Below, piece after piece: positions 57,579 to 64,000 of a stretch of 64,000 nucleotides of DNA. Below the pieces are notes generated by a model that was not told where the DNA came from, did no database searches, and saw nothing but the letters and a program-made list of their open reading frames with translations. Each line of letters starts with the position of its first letter. Position 1 is the first letter of the stretch. This DNA comes from Sneathiella aquimaris (GTDB lineage Bacteria > Pseudomonadota > Alphaproteobacteria > Sneathiellales > Sneathiellaceae). Location: positions 1,287,501-1,351,500 of the forward strand of contig NZ_CP112881.1 in NCBI RefSeq assembly GCF_026409565.1. The letters are read 5' to 3'. Position numbers and translations under genes: made by a program.

Positions 57579-57608
57579 AAAGCCCCACCATTTGTGTGGG
57601 GCTTTTTA
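57579..57608 (+). terminator. Terminator of the dehydrogenase/MaoC operon
   Basis: AAAGCCCCAC (57579-57588) pairs with GTGGGGCTTT (57596-57605) around a 7-base loop, then TT. Confidence 0.9.
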
Positions 57609-57777
57609 GTTGGCCATTTCGGAAAACTGCTATTGGTCGCAAATGCCGATGTGGACCCGTAATGAAAAACAGATTTTAAAGCAGATATTTTGGAAAAGAA
57701 GGGAAGAGGTGGGGGATTGCGTCACACACTTAGCACCGACTGTTTCCCCCTTATTCTTATTATTGAAAATTACACTA

Positions 57778-57791
57778 TCATTCATGAATGA
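57778..57791. promoter_or_regulatory. Palindromic operator candidate upstream of the TetR gene
   Basis: A perfect 14-bp palindrome TCATTCATGAATGA, immediately followed by a further ATG repeat (ATGAATG twice). It lies in the 390-base gap between MaoC and TetR genes. TetR regulators usually bind such palindromes near their own gene. The rest of the gap (57609-57777) shows no recognised feature. Confidence 0.55.
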
Positions 57792-57848
57792 ATGTATCAA
57801 CAACAAAATGACAAATTGTCAACAACCGAGTGTGTTTTTCCGAAGTGA

Positions 57849-57877
57849 TTGATTTTAAGACATTTTCTAGATACTCT
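57849..57877 (+). promoter_or_regulatory. Promoter of the TetR gene
   Basis: TTGATT (57849-57854), 17 bases, TACTCT (57872-57877). Start expected near 57884, 40 bases before the ATG; GGGAGC follows at about 57909 as Shine-Dalgarno. Confidence 0.55.
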
Positions 57878-57924
57878 CGTGCAAAATAATAATGAGCTTC
57901 ATGTATTAGGGAGCTGGAGACAGA

Positions 57925-58596
57925 ATGGTGAATAAGGAAAATGGATTGGAAAATTCCGTCCAGCAGGAAGAGGGCGGGCCCATCATTGACCGCAAAACCC
58001 AGCAACAGCGCAGGGAAGAAACGCGGGCCAAATTAATTGATGCCGCCATCCATCTTATTCAAAGTGACGGTTGCGCAAATTTGACGACAACACGGGTGGC
58101 GAAAGCTGCGGGTCTGACAAGAGGGGCTATCCAGTATCACTTTTCGAGCCCAAAAGATTTGTTACAGGAAGTTATTGTCACGATCGTGCAGAAATTAAAC
58201 GTAATGGTCGCACAAACTGATTTAAGTCACCTTGGAAAATCAGAACGACTGGATCGACTGATTGATCACTATTGGTCAGGGTATAAAAGCGATATCTATG
58301 TTGTCTTTCTGGAAATCGCAGTTCAGGGGCATCGTGATCCAGCCCTGAAAAAAAGCATCGAGGAAGGTATAGCCCGATTGGATGAAGAACGTGACGAATA
58401 CTGGTTGGGGTTCTTTTCCGACTATAGCGAGAGTCGGGACGAAATACTGGATTGGCGAACTGTTTTGCTTGTTTTGCTGCGGGGACTTGCTGTTAAAAAA
58501 ATGTTCTCCGGTCCGCACGAAAATATCGATGATCATTACGCCCGGCTAAAAGAAATGTTTCAGTCCTACGTCTCAGGAGGGCCCAGACCTCTTTAA
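57925..58596 (+). CDS. TetR/AcrR-family transcriptional regulator
   Basis: 223 residues. N-terminal HTH: RAKLIDAAIHLIQSDGCANL, TTTRVAKAAGLTRGAIQYHF. The C-terminal ligand domain is not diagnostic. Neighbours handle acyl-CoA compounds, so an acyl-CoA or xenobiotic effector is plausible. The palindrome about 135 bases upstream is the likely operator. Confidence 0.93.
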   Translation: MVNKENGLENSVQQEEGGPIIDRKTQQQRREETRAKLIDAAIHLIQSDGCANLTTTRVAKAAGLTRGAIQYHFSSPKDLLQEVIVTIVQKLNVMVAQTDLSHLGKSERLDRLIDHYWSGYKSDIYVVFLEIAVQGHRDPALKKSIEEGIARLDEERDEYWLGFFSDYSESRDEILDWRTVLLVLLRGLAVKKMFSGPHENIDDHYARLKEMFQSYVSGGPRPL

Positions 58597-58646
58597 TAAG
58601 ATGAGGGTCGCGGTACTTCTCAACCAATTTGGAAAAAGGGGTGGTT

Positions 58647-59699
58647 ATGTCCGAACAACCAATTCTAACGGCATTTCGTGTGCAGTCAAAAGCCTGCGAA
58701 AGTTTAGGATCCCCTTTTATGGCGCGTCTGTGCTTGTTGCTGGCAGAGAATTTCCCTGCAGAAGGGGTTGTTTGGCGTCATATCGCCAATTGGCCGGGAG
58801 ATGTCTCACCATACGGAGAGTCTGTTCCCTTGCGGTTGACAGGGGCCTTGCATGCGCTGGTTTTGTCGAGCCGTCTTCCTGCGTTACAGTCAGTCTATCC
58901 TCCCAATGATCAAAGCATTTGTGATGACCGGCTGTTGGAGGCTGTTCTGAGTGCGGTTGAGGAGGAGGAAGAATTTGTCCTTCAGTTTTTAAGAAATGCG
59001 CCGCAGACTAACGAGGTCAAACGTGCTGGAATTCTGTTCCCTGGATTTCAATATATCGCAAAGCAAACCAATTTGATGGATTTCAGGACCTCTGAATTAG
59101 GAGCAAGTGCGGGCCTGAATTTGTTTTGGGATAAGTTCAGTTACAATTTAAAGGGGACCTTATGGGGAAGTGCCCACGCACCGGTCCTGCAGGAGCCAGA
59201 CTGGAAGGGTTCAATGCCAGCCATGCATCCGCTCCGTGTTCTGGAGAGGGCTGGCTGCGACCTCAATCCTCTTGACATTGATAAGGCGGACGAACGTCTT
59301 CGGTTGTTATCCTATATTTGGGCGGATCAACCGGACCGAATTGCGAAAACCAGATCTGCGATCGATTTTGCAAAAACTCAGCCAGAACGCGTTACTAAGC
59401 AGAGTGCGATCAAATGGCTTGCCGGGCGGCTTGCCCAGCAGAGCGAAAACACGGTTCACGTGATTTACCATACTATCGCTTGGCAGTATTTTACCAAGGC
59501 AGACCAAGTGGCAGGTGAGCGCCTCATGCAGGAGGCCGGGCAATTGGCGCGAAACGATAGCCCCTTGGCGTGGTTACGGTTGGAAGCGGATAAGGAAACG
59601 CCTGGCGCTGCTCTCTCTGTCACACTTTGGCCCGGAGGAGAGACAAAAATATTAGCCAGAGCTGATTTTCATGGCCGCTGGATTAACTGGCTTGTTTAA
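58647..59699 (+). CDS. DUF2332 family protein
   Basis: 350 residues from the ATG at 58647 (AAAGGGG upstream). Features: FRVQSKACESLGSPFMARL at the N-terminus and MDFRTSELGASAGLNLFWDK with a SAM-binding-like glycine pattern. Seen in many Alpha- and Actinobacteria without an assigned function. 50 bases after the TetR gene, so likely co-transcribed. Confidence 0.85.
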   Translation: MSEQPILTAFRVQSKACESLGSPFMARLCLLLAENFPAEGVVWRHIANWPGDVSPYGESVPLRLTGALHALVLSSRLPALQSVYPPNDQSICDDRLLEAVLSAVEEEEEFVLQFLRNAPQTNEVKRAGILFPGFQYIAKQTNLMDFRTSELGASAGLNLFWDKFSYNLKGTLWGSAHAPVLQEPDWKGSMPAMHPLRVLERAGCDLNPLDIDKADERLRLLSYIWADQPDRIAKTRSAIDFAKTQPERVTKQSAIKWLAGRLAQQSENTVHVIYHTIAWQYFTKADQVAGERLMQEAGQLARNDSPLAWLRLEADKETPGAALSVTLWPGGETKILARADFHGRWINWLV

Positions 59700-59719
59700 T
59701 TTAACTGGATTAAGTTGAA

Positions 59720-60118
59720 TTAAAGGTGTTTATGTATGAGCGCTATTCTTTCTTGTTTTTTCTGCGGATCATAGGAGAGCCCCTCCCCAACACCCCATAC
59801 CGGCCCAGGCCATGCCGGGTCTTTCGCATGGCGCCCGATAATATGAATGTGGAGTTGCGGAACCATGTTCCCCAATGCTCCAATATTTAATTTTTCAGGT
59901 TTAAAGCAGGTTTCCAACAGGGAAGAGATCTGACGAATTTCAGTGCATAGGACAGAGTAGGTTGCGGACGGTAAGTGGTGCATTTCACGAACATCATTAA
60001 TGTGCGGTACAAGAATAAGCCATGGATAGCGGGCATCATTCATCAAATACAGACCGCAGACCTCCAGCGTTTGGATATGGGTGGTATCCGCTTGCAATCT
60101 TGGGTGCAATTTAAACAT
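59720..60118 (-). CDS. HIT-family nucleotide hydrolase/transferase
   Basis: 132 residues. HIT signature PQLHIHIIGRH (His90, His92), earlier LILVPHINDVREMHHL. The variant QLHIHIIGR is typical of a proteobacterial HIT subgroup often called diadenosine tetraphosphate hydrolases; the third motif His is replaced. Convergent with the DUF2332 gene. Confidence 0.9.
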   Translation of the reverse strand: MFKLHPRLQADTTHIQTLEVCGLYLMNDARYPWLILVPHINDVREMHHLPSATYSVLCTEIRQISSLLETCFKPEKLNIGALGNMVPQLHIHIIGRHAKDPAWPGPVWGVGEGLSYDPQKKQERIALIHKHL

Positions 60119-60274
60119 GGTCTCTCCAGCGCGAGCATTTTACCGTGCCCGTTTGCATTTCCTGATGAGCAGGTTATCTTACAAAAAAAAATAAAAAGAC
60201 AGGCGAAAATAAGACGGCCAGAAAATCCAACCAACAGTCGACCCATTTCTTAGATAGACCGGAGAATAATAAAA

Positions 60275-61870
60275 ATGAGCGCAAAGCCAGCTGCACATAA
60301 CAAGCTTTTTAACGATATGGATGAAGCGGAGGGCTTCGTCTCTTATCCCGAGCGGATCAGAAGAATTGCCAACGCCTTCCCGGATCGGACTGCGCTTAAA
60401 ACAGATGGCGTGTCCCGGACATGGGCAGAGTTGATGCCGCGGATCAACCAGATATCAAATTTGTTGAAAAAGCGCGGTTACCAGCAGGGAGATAAGGTTG
60501 CCGTACTGGCGAAAAGCAGCACGGAATATGTCGAAGTCTTTTTAGGAACACTGCAGGCAGGAATGTGTTTGGTCCCGCTTTCCGGCATGGCATCCTCAGT
60601 GCAGTTGGAGGGAATGATCCGCGATTGCGGGGCAAAAATGATCTTTATCTCGGAAGGCACTAAAAGTCTTTTGGGGCCGGTCCTGGCAAATCTGGATCAT
60701 CTTAAAAAAGCAGATCGCATCGCGTTTGATTTCGAAGACCCGGACTGGACCTCTTATGGGTCTCTTCTGGATGGCGTCTCGACAGCAGAGCATATTCAGG
60801 AAATTTCACCTCAGGACCCGTTCAACCTTATATACAGTTCGGGCACAACAGGGGTGCCTAAGGGAATTGAGCAAAGCCATTATATGCGCAATCAGCATAC
60901 CGTCCGCTTTGAAGCGCTTGGGGTGGGCAGTGAAACGGTCACACTCTCCTCAACGGCGCTTTACTCCAATACGACTTTGGTTGTCTTTCTTCCAACATTG
61001 GCGTTGGGTGGCAAGGTGATCTTGATGTCCAAGTTCAATGCCGAAGAGTTCCTGAAATTGGCGGAGGCGGAAAAAGTAACGCATACCATGCTTGTGCCGG
61101 TTCAATATCAACGAATTCTGGCGCGCAAAGACTTTGATAACTTCGATCTTAGCCACTTTCAGGTTAAATTCTCAACCTCCGCGCCACTCCGCGAAAATGT
61201 GAAAGCTGACGCGCTTAAACGGTGGCCGGGAAAACTGATTGAAATATATGGTCTGACCGAAGGCGGCATCGGCACTGTGCTGTCGGCCACAGAATTCCCT
61301 GATAAGCTGGCCTCGGTCGGCAAGCCGGGAGAAGGCGTGGATCTTCGAATTATTAATGAAGAGGGGCTGGAAGTCCCCGTCGGACAAATTGGTGAAATTG
61401 TTGGGCGATCCGATGCGATGATGACCGGTTATTATAACCGTCCGGATCTGACGGAAGCCATGCTTTGGACCTCACCGGAAGGCGATGTTTTCTTTAAAAG
61501 TGGCGATATGGGACGTTTTGATAATGATGGGTTCCTGTTTCTGCTGGACCGGAAAAAGGACATGATCATCTCTGGCGGCTTTAATATATATGCGGCAGAT
61601 ATCGAGGCGGAGTTGATCGTTCATCCCGATGTTGTGGATGTTGCCGTTATTGGTATTCCCAGCGAAGAATGGGGCGAGACGCCCTTGGCATTGGTCGTCC
61701 GTAAAGAGGGGTCCGCTGCAAACGAGGAGGAGATTAAGGATTGGGTCAATTCCCGTTTAGGTAAAACTCAGCGAATACAGGGGGTTGCGTTTCGGGAGGA
61801 CTTGCCCAGAAGTACCATCGGTAAGGTTTTGAAAAGAGAACTGCGAGATGAATATAAGGACTTTATTTAG
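60275..61870 (+). CDS. AMP-forming acyl-CoA ligase
   Basis: 531 residues. P-loop LIYSSGTTGVPKGIEQSH, A5 IEIYGLTEGG, A7 DVFFKSGDMG, A8 DRKKDMIISGGFNIYAADIE, and the lysine motif LPRSTIGKVLKRELRDEY. Medium-chain or aryl-acid type by size. May feed the acyl-CoA dehydrogenase/MaoC pair upstream. Carboxylic-acid specificity unknown. Confidence 0.93.
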   Translation: MSAKPAAHNKLFNDMDEAEGFVSYPERIRRIANAFPDRTALKTDGVSRTWAELMPRINQISNLLKKRGYQQGDKVAVLAKSSTEYVEVFLGTLQAGMCLVPLSGMASSVQLEGMIRDCGAKMIFISEGTKSLLGPVLANLDHLKKADRIAFDFEDPDWTSYGSLLDGVSTAEHIQEISPQDPFNLIYSSGTTGVPKGIEQSHYMRNQHTVRFEALGVGSETVTLSSTALYSNTTLVVFLPTLALGGKVILMSKFNAEEFLKLAEAEKVTHTMLVPVQYQRILARKDFDNFDLSHFQVKFSTSAPLRENVKADALKRWPGKLIEIYGLTEGGIGTVLSATEFPDKLASVGKPGEGVDLRIINEEGLEVPVGQIGEIVGRSDAMMTGYYNRPDLTEAMLWTSPEGDVFFKSGDMGRFDNDGFLFLLDRKKDMIISGGFNIYAADIEAELIVHPDVVDVAVIGIPSEEWGETPLALVVRKEGSAANEEEIKDWVNSRLGKTQRIQGVAFREDLPRSTIGKVLKRELRDEYKDFI

Positions 61871-61880
61871 ATCTCAAGAC

Positions 61881-61899
61881 GTGTAAATTAGATTTACAC
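61881..61899. repeat. Perfect inverted repeat upstream of the methyltransferase gene
   Basis: GTGTAAAT (61881-61888), TAG, ATTTACAC (61892-61899). No T-run follows, so it is more likely an operator than a terminator. About 100 bases before the methyltransferase start. Confidence 0.45.
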
Positions 61900-62000
61900 A
61901 TGGTTAACATATTTCTGTCAAAATTTGATAATGAAAGCTGTAACCACTTTGAGTCAGGAGCTTTTTAGCTGATTTGGGGCAAGAAAGCTAAGGTTGAAGT

Positions 62001-62939
62001 ATGAGTGCTGAGCAAAGCAGTGCGACAGAGGGGATCGATGGCAAATTACCTTTTTCTAAGAAGCTGAAGCTTTGGTGGGAAGGGTATGAGTTAAAACCTG
62101 TCGCGAAAACGATCGAAGTTGAAGAAGAGGCGCCTCCTGAGAACGAAGGGCCTCCGACAGTAAAAGGCTGGGCTGTCAGCCGGCAACGCTCTGTTGTCAC
62201 TCTTTTCGGAGATGGCATGACGCGGTGCATTCCTGATGCCGTGAAGACACGATTAACGACACCCATGGGATTAAACAAAACCATGAGCGTTGCGGAAATC
62301 GGATCTGGTCTCGGCGGCTTTGCCCATTGGGTGGTTGATCAGCATGAAGCCTATGTGGATGCTTATGAAACAGATCATGACCTATACGAAGCCTCACGTG
62401 AAATGACGAAAATGGCGGGTCTTACGCGCTATGTCAAATATATCCACTGTGATTTCGAGGATTTTCAGCCTAAATTGAAGTCTGCCAATGTCGCCTATTC
62501 ATCTGAGGCGCTGTTTTGTGTGAAGAATAAACAGGACTGCTTTAATCAGATCCATGCAATGATGAAACCGGAAGGTCAGTTTATGATGTCCGATTACATG
62601 CTGGATGGCGCGTCTCTGGATGATCCTGCGTTAAAAGAATGGATGGCTAACGAGCCTATTCCACCTCAGCTGATTGATGTTCAGCAGATTCGAAAAATGC
62701 TGACGACCGCAGGTTTTGAGGTCAGTATTGCCGAAGATACAACAGATGAATACAAGGCAAATGTCTTGAAAGCGTTTTCCGAATACGCTCAACAAACAAG
62801 CCGTGGTGCAAAAAGTGGTCATTTGCATGACTGGGTGTTGAAGGAAGGTGAGTTGTGGACGTCCAGGGTTAAGGCCATGGAGGCCGGCGTCCTCAAGGTT
62901 TTCCGTATCTATGCAAGGGTTCCAAGAGAGATTATCTGA
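62001..62939 (+). CDS. SAM-dependent methyltransferase
   Basis: 312 residues. After an N-terminal extension of about 95 residues (charged, Pro/Glu-rich) comes the SAM motif MSVAEIGSGLGGFAHWVVDQ with acidic loop AYETD. A conserved-looking stretch CDFEDFQPKLKSANVAYSSE marks motif II/III. Resembles class I small-molecule or lipid methyltransferases (UbiE/Pmt-like); substrate unknown. Confidence 0.85.
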   Translation: MSAEQSSATEGIDGKLPFSKKLKLWWEGYELKPVAKTIEVEEEAPPENEGPPTVKGWAVSRQRSVVTLFGDGMTRCIPDAVKTRLTTPMGLNKTMSVAEIGSGLGGFAHWVVDQHEAYVDAYETDHDLYEASREMTKMAGLTRYVKYIHCDFEDFQPKLKSANVAYSSEALFCVKNKQDCFNQIHAMMKPEGQFMMSDYMLDGASLDDPALKEWMANEPIPPQLIDVQQIRKMLTTAGFEVSIAEDTTDEYKANVLKAFSEYAQQTSRGAKSGHLHDWVLKEGELWTSRVKAMEAGVLKVFRIYARVPREII

Positions 62940-63045
62940 TCCTTTTATAAAAGCTGAGAAAATCCCTATTTGGTCATTGACAGAGTGTTGGCTGGACAGT
63001 ATGGTCCGGCCTTCAAATTCAGAATAGTTTTTTGGGGTCTGTACC

Positions 63046-63171
63046 ATGAAAGTCATTAACTCGCTCAAGTCCGCGAAGAAGCGTCATCGCGATTGCCGCG
63101 TTGTCCGCCGCAAAGGACGCGTTTATGTGATTAACAAGACCAATCCACGCTTTAAGGCGCGTCAGGGCTAA
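63046..63171 (+). CDS. rpmJ: Ribosomal protein L36 (alternative, zinc-free type)
   Basis: 41 residues, [20 protein letters not shown] at the start and [13 protein letters not shown] at the end. It has only one Cys, not the four metal ligands of zinc-type L36, so it is the YkgO-like paralogue that is usually the only L36 of Alphaproteobacteria. Followed by a terminator. Confidence 0.96.
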   Translation: MKVINSLKSAKKRHRDCRVVRRKGRVYVINKTNPRFKARQG

Positions 63172-63214
63172 CTCGTTAGTTTTGGCGGAAATTCATACGA
63201 ATTTCTGAATGGTG

Positions 63215-63250
63215 AAAAAAGCCGCGCTGTTTGTCAGTCGCGGTTTTTTT
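63215..63250 (+). terminator. Terminator after rpmJ
   Basis: CCGCG-CTG (63222-63229) pairs with CAG-T-CGCGG (63235-63243) with one bulged T, then a run of seven T. A-rich sequence precedes the stem. Confidence 0.85.
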
Positions 63251-63302
63251 GTGTCTGAATCACGTCTATAGTATCTTCACTGATAAAATGGGAGCAGGTC
63301 AC

Positions 63303-64000
63303 ATGGTCAAAATGCCGAAACCGGATCCGCAGGTATTGCAGAAACGAGATTATCTTGTCGCAAAACTCCGTGAGATTGTTGGTAACCCTGAAGGTGTTAT
63401 AGATGAAGAAGCCGGGTTACGGGCATTTGAATGTGATGGTCTTAGTGCCTATCGTCAGCTTCCGATGATTGCCGTTCTGCCTGAAACCAAAGATGAAATT
63501 GCCGAAATTCTGAAATTTTGCGCGGCGGAAAAAGTAAATGTTGTCCCGCGTGGGGCTGGCACCTCTCTTTCTGGAGGCGCGCTGCCTTTGGCCGATGGCG
63601 TCCTGTTGGGGCTTGGAAAATTTAACCGCATTGTTGACGTGGATTATGACAACCGTTGTGCGGTGGTTCAGCCGGGTGTGACCAATCTTGCGATTACCGA
63701 CGCGGTGAAAGCGGATGGGTTCTATTATGCTCCGGATCCGTCAAGTCAGATCGCCTGTACAATTGGTGGTAATATTGCTGAGAATTCTGGTGGGGTGCAT
63801 TGCCTGAAATACGGGCTCACGACTAATAACGTTCTCGGCGTTGAGATGATTACCATGGATGGGGACATCATTCAATTTGGCGGGAAGCATCTTGATTCAG
63901 AAGGGTATGATTTGATGGGGGTCATTACGGGCTCGGAAGGCCTGCTGGGTGTTATTACCGAGGTGACCGTCCGTTTGCTCCGCAGTCCTGAAAATATCTC
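63303..64000 (+). CDS. glcD: GlcD-type FAD-linked oxidase, 5' part (runs off window)
   Basis: 232 codons are present from the ATG at 63303 and the frame is open at the window end. The FAD-binding (PCMH) domain is clear: VVPRGAGTSLSGGALPLADG, YAPDPSSQIACTIGGNIAEN, SGGVHCLKYGLTTNNVLGVE and MGVITGSEGLLGVITEVTVR. The closest family is glycolate oxidase subunit GlcD (D-2-hydroxyacid oxidation); a D-lactate dehydrogenase is possible. glcE and glcF would be expected next if GlcD. Confidence 0.9.
   Translation, partial: MVKMPKPDPQVLQKRDYLVAKLREIVGNPEGVIDEEAGLRAFECDGLSAYRQLPMIAVLPETKDEIAEILKFCAAEKVNVVPRGAGTSLSGGALPLADGVLLGLGKFNRIVDVDYDNRCAVVQPGVTNLAITDAVKADGFYYAPDPSSQIACTIGGNIAENSGGVHCLKYGLTTNNVLGVEMITMDGDIIQFGGKHLDSEGYDLMGVITGSEGLLGVITEVTVRLLRSPENI

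Noticed and set aside
57610-57852. 80-codon plus-strand frame after the MaoC terminator
   Set aside because: No ribosome site, no family resemblance, and it runs through the palindrome and the TetR promoter region.

Overview
The window is a contiguous piece of a bacterial chromosome of moderate GC (by eye just under 50%). Gene content and order point to an alphaproteobacterium, tentatively near Sneathiella, Emcibacter or Rhodospirillales-type lineages. The pointers are hflK-hflC-DUF2065-degP beside serB and miaA, ilvB-ilvN-ilvC, a DUF2007 and tRNA1(Val)-methyltransferase pair, glyQS followed by ppdK, livHMGF with an acyl-CoA ligase, and an alternative (zinc-ligand-free) L36. Genus is an inference. 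I saw no rRNA or tRNA gene, insertion sequence, prophage or CRISPR array.

Layout. 1-3.0 kb: the 3' part of prfC (cut by the window edge), yajQ, and a convergent metallo-beta-lactamase-fold hydrolase. 3.0-10.1 kb: an AT-rich promoter region and a leader able to form an H-type pseudoknot, then the branched-chain/hydrophobic-substrate ABC operon livH-livM-livG-livF-acyl-CoA ligase-livK. 10.1-12.6 kb: a methyl-accepting chemotaxis protein. 12.6-16.0 kb (minus strand): a tight four-gene cassette of ATP-grasp ligase, adenylate-forming ligase, GNAT acyltransferase and acyl carrier protein, which looks like a small uncharacterised biosynthetic unit. 16.3-25.4 kb: polyprenyl diphosphate synthase, DUF2007, TrmN6-like methyltransferase, S49 peptidase, glyQ, glyS and ppdK. 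25.5-28.1 kb: a DUF1800/DUF1501 pair. 28.2-35.3 kb: Mrp-type Fe-S carrier, hflKC, DUF2065, DegP-type protease, serB and miaA.

35.5-38.9 kb: ilvB, ilvN and ilvC for branched-chain amino acid synthesis, ending in strong terminators. 39.0-45.7 kb: a secreted Cache-domain protein, a possible tiny membrane protein, and the rod-shape operon mreB-mreC-mreD-mrdA-rodA. 45.8-49.0 kb: a YeeE/YedE transporter, a small secreted protein, a secreted protein made of Cys-Asn-Pro-Cys repeats, and a His-rich partner candidate. 49.0-50.5 kb: a patatin-like phospholipase and a 570-base gap holding a well-structured candidate noncoding RNA with its own terminator. 50.5-61.9 kb: accessory metabolism, with a CaiB-type CoA transferase, LpxR-like outer-membrane deacylase, 2Fe-2S flavoprotein reductase, DsbA-like isomerase, LysR regulator with an adjacent operator, acyl-CoA dehydrogenase plus MaoC hydratase, TetR regulator near a palindromic operator, DUF2332 and HIT proteins, and another acyl-CoA ligase. 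62.0-64.0 kb: a SAM methyltransferase, rpmJ, and the start of a GlcD-type FAD oxidase (cut by the edge).

Themes. Much of the accessory content handles acyl-CoA or CoA-activated acids (uptake operon with ligase, CaiB, acyl-CoA dehydrogenase, MaoC, two further adenylate-forming enzymes). The least explained items, in my order of interest, are the ATP-grasp/ligase/GNAT/ACP cassette, the Cys-repeat protein with its His-rich neighbour, the orphan structured RNA at about 50.2-50.4 kb, and the pseudoknot leader of the liv operon.
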